Assembly (NCBI GenBank): GCA_038523925.1
Contig: JBCBIY010000001.1
Location: forward strand, 310,001-374,000
DNA length: 64,000 nt
DNA from: JBCBWG01 sp038523925
GTDB lineage: Bacteria; Pseudomonadota; Alphaproteobacteria; Rhizobiales; Hyphomicrobiaceae
Direction of reading: 5' to 3'
In this document: positions 46,234-54,295 of the stretch, piece by piece
Numbering within the stretch: position 1 is the stretch's first letter
Layout of the letters: each line of letters begins with the position of its first letter
The notes under the pieces: generated by a model
What the model saw: the letters and a program-made list of their open reading frames with translations, nothing else
What the model was told of the DNA's origin: nothing
Database searches by the model: none
Translations under genes and position numbers: made by a program

Positions 46234-46647
46234 ATGATCCTGCAACGGATGACGCTCTTGCTGGCGGCCGTCATGGCGGTCGTCGGCATTTTGATCTACG
46301 CAGCCGCCGCCCACGCGACGGACGGGCCCGGCGGCCAGGCGCAGTTCTCGCTGTCGACCGGCGCGTTGATGTTGCTGACCCACGCGCCGGTCTTGATCGG
46401 TGTCGTGGCGATCAGCGATCGGGCCCGGTGGCCGGCCGCGTGGGCGCTCGCCGCGATCACGATTGGGCTCGCCAACGGCCTGTTCGCAGCCTCGGTGAGC
46501 CTTCCGCATCTCTCCGATTATGACGTGACGCTGCCGGCAGGTGCCGGGCCGGTGAGCGCGTTTATCCTGATCGGCGGTTGGGCGGCGTTTGCGATCCTCG
46601 CGTTGATCGGATTGCGACGCGGGGCCCAGCCGTCAGCCCGTGATTGA
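46234..46647 (+). CDS. Hypothetical membrane protein
   Basis: 137 residues with four hydrophobic helices (about residues 7-27, 42-62, 67-88 and 104-127) and short loops. No known family is recognised. The gene fits between the cytoplasmic cyclophilin and queA on the same strand, overlapping the beginning of the longest possible queA frame. Confidence 0.65.
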   Translation: MILQRMTLLLAAVMAVVGILIYAAAAHATDGPGGQAQFSLSTGALMLLTHAPVLIGVVAISDRARWPAAWALAAITIGLANGLFAASVSLPHLSDYDVTLPAGAGPVSAFILIGGWAAFAILALIGLRRGAQPSARD

Positions 46648-46678
46648 CAACGCCGGTCAGCCCGACGACACCGCCAGC

Positions 46679-47773
46679 ATGCGCGTTGACGACTTTGACT
46701 TTGATCTGCCGGACGACCTGATTGCGCTTCGCCCGTTGGCTGAGCGGGATACCGCGCGGTTGCTCGTCGTCGAAGCGCAAGCGGACCCTGCGGTGCGCGA
46801 TGCGGGCTTTCGTGATCTGCCCTCCGAGTTGCGCGCCGGCGACCTGCTCGTCTTTAACGATACGAAGGTGCTGCCGGTCGCGCTGTCAGGTCAGCGGGTG
46901 CGCGGCGACAGTTCGGTCGCCGTCCCCGCAAACCTCATCCGCCGCATTGATGCGGCGCGCTGGCAGGCCTTCGCGCGGCCAGGCCGGCGGCTCGCGATTG
47001 GCGACACAATCACGTTTGCGGCGTCAATCGCCGATGGCGCGGCAGAGCCGTTGTCAGCAACGGTCGAGACAAAAGCTGGCGACGGCACGATTGTGCTCGC
47101 CTTTGACCGGTCCGCCGCCGATCTGGACGCGGCCGTCGCATCCGTCGGCGCGATGCCGCTGCCACCCTACATCGCAAACCGCCGGCCGGCCGATGCCGCC
47201 GATCATACGCAGTACCAGACGGTCTATGCCCGCGCGGACGGCGCTGTCGCAGCGCCCACCGCAGGCCTGCACTTCACCGAGGAGATGTTCGCGCGCCTCG
47301 AGGCCGCCGGCATCGCGCGGGCCTGGCTCACGCTGCATGTGGGCGCCGGCACGTTTCTGCCGGTCAAAACCGACACCGTCGCCGATCACGACATGCACGC
47401 CGAATTCGGCGAGATCGGCGCGGATGCCGTCGCGGCCATCGCGGAGACGAAAGCGCGCGGCGGGCGCGTCATTGCAGTCGGCACGACATCGCTCCGCCTT
47501 CTCGAGGCGGCGGCCGCCGCGGCCGGCACGCTCCGCCCGTTTGCCGGCGAAACCGACATATTCATTACACCGGGCTTCAAGTTCCGCGTCGCCGATATGC
47601 TGATCACCAACTTCCACTTGCCGCGCTCGACGCTCTTCATGCTGGTCTCAGCCTTCGCGGGATACGACTTGATGCGCCACGCGTATGCCCACGCGATTTC
47701 CGCGCGATATCGCTTTTACTCCTACGGCGACAGCTCGCTGCTCGCGCTTGATCCGGATGCCCGTGCGCCATGA
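46679..47773 (+). CDS. queA: S-adenosylmethionine:tRNA ribosyltransferase-isomerase
   Basis: QueA makes epoxyqueuosine in tRNA from preQ1-tRNA by transferring and rearranging the ribosyl part of SAM. The 364-residue protein starts MRVDDFDFDLPDDLIALRP and includes LVFNDTKVLPVAL, APTAGLHFTEEM, LHVGAGTFLPVK and FHLPRSTLFMLVSAFAG, all standard. The ATG at 46679 is used because it gives the conserved start; a GTG at 46640, overlapping the previous gene, is possible. The tgt start overlaps its stop (ATGA). Confidence 0.95.
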   Translation: MRVDDFDFDLPDDLIALRPLAERDTARLLVVEAQADPAVRDAGFRDLPSELRAGDLLVFNDTKVLPVALSGQRVRGDSSVAVPANLIRRIDAARWQAFARPGRRLAIGDTITFAASIADGAAEPLSATVETKAGDGTIVLAFDRSAADLDAAVASVGAMPLPPYIANRRPADAADHTQYQTVYARADGAVAAPTAGLHFTEEMFARLEAAGIARAWLTLHVGAGTFLPVKTDTVADHDMHAEFGEIGADAVAAIAETKARGGRVIAVGTTSLRLLEAAAAAAGTLRPFAGETDIFITPGFKFRVADMLITNFHLPRSTLFMLVSAFAGYDLMRHAYAHAISARYRFYSYGDSSLLALDPDARAP

Positions 47774-48912
47774 CCGCTTTCGCCTTCAAACTGCAAACGA
47801 CGGACGGTGCGGCCCGGCGCGGCACGATCACGACCGCGCGCGGCGAAATCCAGACGCCGGCCTTCATGCCCGTTGGGACGGCTGCGACCGTCAAAGCGCT
47901 CTATCCCGAGCAGGTCGCAGACGCCGGGGCCGACATCCTGCTTGGCAACACCTATCACCTGATGCTGCGGCCGGGCGCGGAACGCATCGCGCGTCTTGGC
48001 GGGCTGCATGACTTTATGCGCTGGCAAAAGCCGATCCTGACGGATTCCGGTGGCTTTCAGGTCATGTCACTCGCGGGCCTGCGAAAGATGTCGGAAGACG
48101 GCGCGACGTTCAAAAGCCATCTCGACGGCACGGAGTATCACCTTACGCCCGAGCGCTCGATCGAGATCCAGTGCCTGCTCGGCGCGGACATTCAGATGCA
48201 GCTCGATGAGTGCATCTCGCTGCCGGCGCCGTTCGCGCAGGCGGAAGCTGCGATGGAGCTTTCGGTACGCTGGGCGCGGCGGTCGAAGCAGGCATTCCAT
48301 GTGGCGCAAGACACGGGCCGGGCGCACGCGGGCCAGGCGCTGTTTGGCATTGTGCAGGGCGGCACGGAACCGGAGCTGCGCCGCAGATCGACCGAGGCGC
48401 TGGTCGAGATCGGGTTTCCTGGATACGCCGTCGGCGGGCTCGCGGTCGGTGAAGGTCATGACGCGATGGTCGAGACGCTTGAGGTGACGCTGCCGCACAT
48501 GCCGGCAGACAAGCCGCGCTATCTGATGGGCGTTGGCACGCCGAAAGACCTGATCGCAGCCGTCGCGCGTGGCATCGACATGTTCGATTGCGTGATGCCG
48601 ACGCGGTCCGGCCGCCACGGCCAGGCGTTTACGTGGGCTGGCAAAGTGAACTTGAAGAACGCGCATCACGGCGAAGATCTGCGTCCGCTCGATGAGGCGA
48701 GTGCGTGCCCCGCAAGCCGCGACTACTCGCGCGCTTACCTGCATCACCTGATCCGCTCGAACGAGTATCTGGGTTCAATGCTGATTACGTGGGCGAACAC
48801 CTGGTTTTATCAGGACCTAATGTGCGCGATGCGAACGGCGATCGTTGAGGGCCGTTTTGGCGCTTTCGTCGACACCCATCTCGAACGGCTGGTCAAAGCA
48901 GAGCCGCGCTAG
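47770..48912 (+). CDS. tgt: Queuine tRNA-guanine transglycosylase
   Basis: Tgt exchanges guanine-34 for preQ1 in GUN-anticodon tRNAs, the step before QueA. It has 380 residues. Catalytic regions DSGGFQVMSL, YAVGGLAVGE and FDCVMPTRSGRHGQAFT are intact, including the nucleophile and binding aspartates. The structural zinc site is not: the C-x-C-x2-C...H ligands correspond to Ser311, Cys313, Ser316 and Ala342. Spacing (26 residues between the last two) fits the alignment. It is translationally coupled to queA and ends three bases before the convergent DMT gene. Confidence 0.95.
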   Translation: MTAFAFKLQTTDGAARRGTITTARGEIQTPAFMPVGTAATVKALYPEQVADAGADILLGNTYHLMLRPGAERIARLGGLHDFMRWQKPILTDSGGFQVMSLAGLRKMSEDGATFKSHLDGTEYHLTPERSIEIQCLLGADIQMQLDECISLPAPFAQAEAAMELSVRWARRSKQAFHVAQDTGRAHAGQALFGIVQGGTEPELRRRSTEALVEIGFPGYAVGGLAVGEGHDAMVETLEVTLPHMPADKPRYLMGVGTPKDLIAAVARGIDMFDCVMPTRSGRHGQAFTWAGKVNLKNAHHGEDLRPLDEASACPASRDYSRAYLHHLIRSNEYLGSMLITWANTWFYQDLMCAMRTAIVEGRFGAFVDTHLERLVKAEPR

Positions 48913-48915
48913 CGG

Positions 48916-49857
48916 TCAGGCCTGCCGGGCGGTCCGTTGCGCAAGCCGTTCGCGGTGGAGCAGGTAGAGCCCGGACCCAATCACGATTGCCGCGCCGGCG
49001 AGCGTCCACATGTCCGGCAGGTCGCCAAAGACTGCGAAGCCAAGTGCGGTGTGCGTCAGCAGGCTCATGTAAATAAACGGCGCGAGTGTCGAGGCGGGCG
49101 CAAACCGGTGCGCCTGAATGAAAATGTAGTGCCCGACGCCGCCCCAAAAGCCGAGCATGACGAGCAGGACCCAGACGAACGGGTCCTCCGGCCACTCCCA
49201 GACCGAGATCGCAATGGGCGCCATGACGATCGCGCCGGCGATGAGCGAATAGAACAGCGTCGTCACAGGATCGTCGAAGCGGGCGAGGTAGCGGGTGACG
49301 AGCGCGAAGCCGGCGTACCCCAGCACAGCCATCAGCGAGAAGATAAAGGCGAAGTGGAACGCCTCGAAGCCCGGGCGGACGGCCACCAGAATGCCGCTGA
49401 AACCGACGCCGATTGCGATCATGCGCCGCCAGCCAACCCACTCGCCGAGAAACGGGCCCGCAAGCAACGCAACGGTCAGCGGGACAAGAAAGAAGATCGT
49501 CGAGGTCTGGTCGAGCCGCAGGTACTGCAGCGCAATGAAGTTGCAGAGTGTCGATGCCAGCATAAGGAGCGAGCGGCCGCACTGGTGATAGAATTTGTTT
49601 GAGCGGAGCAGCCGCGGCAGCGCGAGCGGACCGAAGAAGGCGATCATCAGGACGAACTGGCTCATGAAGCGGAGCCAGACGACCTGTGCGATCGGCAACC
49701 CGCTTTGCGTCGCGAGGTACTTCGCGGTTGCGTCCAGGCACGAGAAGAGCGCGACCGCGAGACACATGAGCCCGATCGCGAGCACGGTCCGATGACCACC
49801 GGCCTCCGAATCAGCGCCGCGCTGGGCCTTCATGTGCGGGTCAGAGGCGGCTGACAT
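48916..49857 (-). CDS. EamA/DMT family transporter
   Basis: From the ATG at 49857 the protein has 313 residues with ten hydrophobic helices in two EamA repeats (FSCLDATAKYLATQSGLPIA opens the first; LGYAGFALVTRYLA opens the second). Members export metabolites, amino acids or act as drug exporters; none is specified here. The longer frame has a basic, non-hydrophobic leader. No ribosome site stands out clearly. The stop is close to that of tgt. Confidence 0.82.
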   Translation of the reverse strand: MSAASDPHMKAQRGADSEAGGHRTVLAIGLMCLAVALFSCLDATAKYLATQSGLPIAQVVWLRFMSQFVLMIAFFGPLALPRLLRSNKFYHQCGRSLLMLASTLCNFIALQYLRLDQTSTIFFLVPLTVALLAGPFLGEWVGWRRMIAIGVGFSGILVAVRPGFEAFHFAFIFSLMAVLGYAGFALVTRYLARFDDPVTTLFYSLIAGAIVMAPIAISVWEWPEDPFVWVLLVMLGFWGGVGHYIFIQAHRFAPASTLAPFIYMSLLTHTALGFAVFGDLPDMWTLAGAAIVIGSGLYLLHRERLAQRTARQA

Positions 49858-50011
49858 CGGTGGCTTGCTCGGGGAGAGAGGGCGGATGCGGCCGGACGGA
49901 TCGCCGCGCCAACTTCCCGCGTTTCGGGTGGCCGGCGCAATGGCCGCCGGTGCGCGGCAGCCCTGCTGAGATGCATGCCGGTGACGGCGATGAACTCCCG
50001 CGCCAGGCACC

Positions 50012-50039
50012 TTGACTTGGCAGGGTGCATCCATATTGT
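50012..50039 (+). promoter_or_regulatory. Likely promoter of tRNA-Lys
   Basis: TTGACT (50012-50017) and TATTGT (50034-50039) are separated by 16 bases and end 18 bases before the mature tRNA 5' end, a good match for a housekeeping sigma promoter. Confidence 0.55.
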
Positions 50040-50057
50040 CCGCCGCGCAGATTGGCC

Positions 50058-50132
<75 letters not shown>

Positions 50133-50309
50133 ATCTGCCAACTCCCTCTTGTCGCCGATCGTCCGTCCTGCCCCGCGAGAGAGACCGTCCCGCCTGGCAG
50201 CGCTAATCCGTGGGCGGTTGGCCCGCCATCTCGTGATGCAACAGGCACGCCGCGCCGACATGTATAAAGCGCGCTGCCGCACCCTCCCTCTAGCGACAAG
50301 GGGATTGCC

Positions 50310-51251
50310 ATGATTACCGACATTCAGGGGCTGCACCACGTCACTTCGCTGGCGAGCGACGCGGCCAAGAACAATGACTTCTTTACGCGGGCGCTCGGCC
50401 TGCGCCGGGTAAAGAAGACCGTGAACTTCGACGCGCCGGAGGTCTATCACCTCTACTACGGCGACGCGGACGGCACGCCCGGCTCGGTTTTGACGTACTT
50501 TCCATTTCCGCAAATGCCAGCCGGCCGCGCCGGCACCGGCGAGGTCGGCCTAACGGCGTTTGCCGTGCCGGAAGGTTCGCTCGGGTTCTGGGAGCAGCGG
50601 TTCGACGACCTTGGCGTATCCCGGACAGAGCCGGTCACAGGGTTTGGTGAGAGGCGGCTGACCTTCATTGGTCCCGATAATGAGCGGTTCGCGCTTGTCG
50701 AGGTCGGAGATGTCGGCGCGGCTGGCGGTACGCCCTGGACTGGCGCGGGCGTCGGAGACGACGTTGCAATCCGACGGTTCCATTCCGCATCGATGCGGCT
50801 TGGCGATGCGGCTGCGACAGCGGAACTCATCGGCTTCATGGGGTATGAGCATGTGGCGACGGAAGGCAGTATCTCGCGGTTTGCCGTCCCGGGACCCAGA
50901 GCGAATGGCGCGCACGTCATCGACCTTGAAGCGCGCGATGACATGCGTGGGGCCGGGCAGGGCGCAGGTTCTGTCCACCACATCGCATTCGCCGTCGCCG
51001 ACAAGGCTGCGCAGGGCCTCGTCCGCCAACAGCTCACCGACACCGGTTATCAGGTAACGCCGCAGATTGACCGCGACTACTTCTGGGCGATCTATTTCCG
51101 GTCGCCGGGCGGTGTCCTGTTTGAGGTCGCGACCAACGAGCCGGGCTTCGACCGCGATGAAGACAAGGCGCATCTCGGCGAAGCGCTGAAGCTGCCCGCT
51201 CAGCATGCGCACTTGCGCGAGGCGCTCGAGCAGCACTTGCAACCGTTGTAG
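50310..51251 (+). CDS. VOC family ring-cleaving dioxygenase-like protein
   Basis: The 313-residue protein has two glyoxalase/bleomycin-type domains. It starts IQGLHHVTSLASDAAKNNDFF, and the second domain begins near FHSASMRLGD. Histidines in GLHHVTS, VHHIAFAV and the acidic LFEVATNEPGF mark metal-ligand positions of extradiol or hydroquinone dioxygenases such as the MhqO/LinE-like type. The substrate is not known. The ATG at 50310 has GGGGAT upstream. Residue patterns are those of a functional enzyme. Confidence 0.82.
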   Translation: MITDIQGLHHVTSLASDAAKNNDFFTRALGLRRVKKTVNFDAPEVYHLYYGDADGTPGSVLTYFPFPQMPAGRAGTGEVGLTAFAVPEGSLGFWEQRFDDLGVSRTEPVTGFGERRLTFIGPDNERFALVEVGDVGAAGGTPWTGAGVGDDVAIRRFHSASMRLGDAAATAELIGFMGYEHVATEGSISRFAVPGPRANGAHVIDLEARDDMRGAGQGAGSVHHIAFAVADKAAQGLVRQQLTDTGYQVTPQIDRDYFWAIYFRSPGGVLFEVATNEPGFDRDEDKAHLGEALKLPAQHAHLREALEQHLQPL

Positions 51252-51356
51252 GGCACGGTTGCACGCCGCACGCTTGTTGTCGCGGCGGGCTGCACGCTAA
51301 ACACGACTGAGCGGCCGGGCCTCAAGTCCGGCCGTTCTGCTGTGAGCCCCCGCACC

Positions 51357-52595
51357 ATGACCGAGACCCAAGCCTCCGAACCCTTTGACACGCCTTATGC
51401 GTGGCGGCGGCTGGTGCTTTCGGTGCTGTACGCGGCCATTGGCGGTGTCGGCCTTTGGTCGAGCCCGGTCGTCCTGCCAACGCTGCAAACCGAGTTCGGC
51501 CTCGACCGTGGCGACGCCTCGCTCAGCTATACGGCGACGCTCGTCGGGTTTGCGATTGGCGGGCTTATTCTCGGGCCGCTGGTAGACCGTCTTGGGGTCT
51601 TCCGGCCGCTCCTCATCGGCGCGATTGCGCTGTGCGCCGGCTACGTCCTGTCGGCCTATGCGCAGACCTACTGGCAGTTCCTGCTCTGCCAGGCGCTTCT
51701 CATCGGCATGATCGGGAGCGCGGTGACGCTCGGGCCGCTGGTCGCAGATATCTCGCTTTGGTTCCGGCGCAGACGCGGCATCGCCGTCGCGCTCGTTGCA
51801 AGCGGCAACTACTTTGCAGGCGCCATCTGGCCAACGTTTATTCAGGCAGGCATCGAAGATGTCGGCTGGCGGACGACGCACATCGCGATCGGTCTCGTCT
51901 GTCTCGTCACCATGGTGCCGCTCGCGTTTATGCTGCGCCGCCGTCCGGACTTCTCGCTCGATGACATCGCGCCGATGCCCACCGTCCGGATGGCGCCGCC
52001 GGTATCACCCAATATGCTGCAGGCGATCCTGGTCGCAGCCGGCATCGCATGTTGCGTGGCGATGGCCATGCCGCAGGTCCACATCGTCGCCTACTGCATT
52101 GACCTGGGATACGGGGCTGCGCGTGGTGCCGAGATGCTGTCGCTCATGCTGGCGCTCGGCATCGTCAGCCGCGTTGTCTCAGGCTTCATCGCAGACCGGA
52201 TTGGCGGCGTTGGAACACTGATCCTCGGCTCCGGCCTGCAGGGGCTCGCGCTCTTCCTATTCCTGAGCTTTGATGGGCCGGTCTCGCTTTACGTGATCGC
52301 AGGCTTCTTCGGCCTCGTGCAGGGCGGTATCGTGCCAAGCTACGCGCTGATCGTGCGCGACTACTTCCCGGCGCGGGAGGCCGGAACACGCGTCAGCCTC
52401 GTGCTCACGGCAACGGTGGTCGGCATGGCGCTTGGCGGGTGGATCTCAGGTGAGATCTACGACCTGACCGGGAGCTACGAAGCCGCGTTCCTGAACGGCA
52501 TCCTGTTCAACGCGCTGAACTTTGCGATCGCGCTGTGGCTGCTGATGAGCGGGCGCATGCGCGCTGACCGCGCGAAGGCGGCGGCCACCGCCTGA
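51357..52595 (+). CDS. MFS transporter
   Basis: 412 residues with twelve hydrophobic helices. Motif-A-like loops GPLVDRLGVFRPLL (after helix 2) and SGFIADRIGGVGTL (second half) are visible. It resembles monocarboxylate/OFA-type bacterial transporters of aromatic or organic acids, but the substrate is unassigned. ATG at 51357 is preferred over GTG at 51342. The stop is 3 bp from the convergent TPR gene. Confidence 0.85.
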   Translation: MTETQASEPFDTPYAWRRLVLSVLYAAIGGVGLWSSPVVLPTLQTEFGLDRGDASLSYTATLVGFAIGGLILGPLVDRLGVFRPLLIGAIALCAGYVLSAYAQTYWQFLLCQALLIGMIGSAVTLGPLVADISLWFRRRRGIAVALVASGNYFAGAIWPTFIQAGIEDVGWRTTHIAIGLVCLVTMVPLAFMLRRRPDFSLDDIAPMPTVRMAPPVSPNMLQAILVAAGIACCVAMAMPQVHIVAYCIDLGYGAARGAEMLSLMLALGIVSRVVSGFIADRIGGVGTLILGSGLQGLALFLFLSFDGPVSLYVIAGFFGLVQGGIVPSYALIVRDYFPAREAGTRVSLVLTATVVGMALGGWISGEIYDLTGSYEAAFLNGILFNALNFAIALWLLMSGRMRADRAKAAATA

Positions 52596-52598
52596 GGC

Positions 52599-53891
52599 TC
52601 AATGCACCAGATGGTTCTGCGCGGTCGGCAGGGCCGGGTCACCGGCGCGGGCCGGGCGATGGCTTGCGATAAACGCCTCGGCGGCCTCCGCGTTGCCGGC
52701 GCGCAGATGTGCCGCCACGATGGCGTAGGCGATGAGGTCCCGTTGTGCGCGGCTTCCGCCGAGGCGCTCGTTGTGCGGCATGGCAGCCTCGAGCTTGGCG
52801 GCCGCTGCAATGTAGCGGCCGGCGACGAAATCGCCAAAACCTTCGCCGACAGTGCGGACCACATCGGCCGCGGGCCCCTTGGCGTCTGATATGATGCGCG
52901 CGAGTGCCGCGCTGTCGCCGCACATGGCGTGCGCGAGCGCCGCGTGGACATCCGCGAACGCAACTCCGGGCGTCGGGAAGCAATCGGCGGCATAGGCGCT
53001 AACCTTGCGCCACAAGTCCGGTCGCGGGGCTTCGCCGGCGAGCTCGGCGCGGAACAGGAAGGCTGCGGTGTCTGTCGCGACATTGATCGGCGGGCCAGCG
53101 GCCGCGCCGGGGCAGATTGCGTCTTCAGCCCGTGCCCAAGCCGCCGCCACGTCGCCCTGTTCCAGCGACCAGAGCGCCAGATGCCAACTGACATGACAAT
53201 GCAGCGGCGCGCCGCGCGGATAGTCTTCGGCCCAGTCCTTTAGATAGGCAAAGCCCGCTTTCGCCTCGCCCTGCTCGTAATGAATGTGGCCTTTGATGTG
53301 CGCGGCATTCGCATTGCGCGGGTTGCCGTCGAGGGAAACGGCAATTCGGTTTTCAGCATCACGTATGGCCCCGGTCTCCGCGAGCGCAAACGCATATTGG
53401 CCGGTGAACCACCAGTCCTCGGCATAGGCTTGCGCAAACTGCTCGATAAATGCGCGCTGATACTGCTCACGGCCCGCCGCGCCGCTAAAGCCGATCAAGC
53501 CAAACACCCCGGTCATTGGCTGCAACGCCATCACGTCGCGCGGGTGATCAGCGAGGTGTTTCTCGATCCGTGCGCGCGCCTTGACGCCGTCGCCACGCGT
53601 GACATCGCCAAGACAAAGAACATGGCCGCGCAGTTCTGCACTCGCGCCGTCGAGCTGGCTCTCTGCCAACGCGAGATTGCGGCGCGCGTCTTCGATCTTG
53701 CTCGCTGCTGCCTGGACGCGCGCAAGGCCCACCCGCGCTCTCGTGAACTGAGGATCAGCTTGCAGCGCCTTCTCAAAGGCATCCAGTGCACCGGCATTCG
53801 CGCCGAGGAACAGATCAACGGCTTCGACGTACGCATCGCGCGCCGCGTCTGAACGCGTCTCAAGCTGGTTTCCGAACCGGTCTTCCAACAT
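52599..53891 (-). CDS. Tetratricopeptide-repeat protein (TTC38-like)
   Basis: The 430-residue cytoplasmic protein is helical with TPR-like repeats from about residue 25 to 400 (AYVEAVDLFLGANAGALDAFEKALQ begins the first). The arrangement, with PMTGVFGLIGFSGAAGREQ and HCHVSWHLALWSLEQGD, matches TTC38-like proteins, whose function is not established. The ATG at 53891 is used; an alternative GTG at 53930 adds 13 residues. No partner is adjacent. Confidence 0.8.
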   Translation of the reverse strand: MLEDRFGNQLETRSDAARDAYVEAVDLFLGANAGALDAFEKALQADPQFTRARVGLARVQAAASKIEDARRNLALAESQLDGASAELRGHVLCLGDVTRGDGVKARARIEKHLADHPRDVMALQPMTGVFGLIGFSGAAGREQYQRAFIEQFAQAYAEDWWFTGQYAFALAETGAIRDAENRIAVSLDGNPRNANAAHIKGHIHYEQGEAKAGFAYLKDWAEDYPRGAPLHCHVSWHLALWSLEQGDVAAAWARAEDAICPGAAAGPPINVATDTAAFLFRAELAGEAPRPDLWRKVSAYAADCFPTPGVAFADVHAALAHAMCGDSAALARIISDAKGPAADVVRTVGEGFGDFVAGRYIAAAAKLEAAMPHNERLGGSRAQRDLIAYAIVAAHLRAGNAEAAEAFIASHRPARAGDPALPTAQNHLVH

Positions 53892-54295
53892 CAGCCGTGC
53901 CCTCGGTGCCGTGAGTGTCTCGGTGCGCACTCCGGGGTCGGCATCAATGATGGCGGGTATGAGGCTACGCGGAGGATGTCACGGGCTTGTGTTGTGCGGA
54001 GATCATTGGTGCGGCTCGCAAGCCCGCCGATCCGGGCGGTGCGTCTTCGTATCGTCCAGGCACTTGCGCCTCGGAAACATACAAACTGATAGTCAGTTTT
54101 CATATTTCATTCAGACTTAGGGCGGCACTACCCCGTAGATTAAATAATCAATTTATTGGTCTTTTAGGATGCGGTGGGCCAGTTTTGTGCCGCATCTCAA
54201 TAAATCGATCATAAAATCTGTTCAGAAACGATGTGAAGGCTGCGTTCCATCAGGGGCGTTGGTTTTATGTTCTGTTAACGTGTGAGTACACGAAA
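53892..54295. promoter_or_regulatory. Upstream region of the giant surface-protein gene
   Basis: About 400 bp between divergent genes. The part from 54070 to 54290 is clearly AT-richer than its surroundings (runs such as TAAATAATCAATTTATTGG), unlike the rest of the window. No gene is recognised. A 17-base palindrome lies at 54083-54099. The region must hold the promoter of the large gene at 54296 and of the TPR gene. Confidence 0.6.
54083..54099. promoter_or_regulatory. Palindromic candidate operator before the giant gene
   Basis: AAACTGA-TAG-TCAGTTT is a perfect inverted repeat with 7-base arms inside the AT-rich region, about 195 bases before the ATG. It suits a dimeric repressor or activator. 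The regulator is unknown. Confidence 0.45.
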
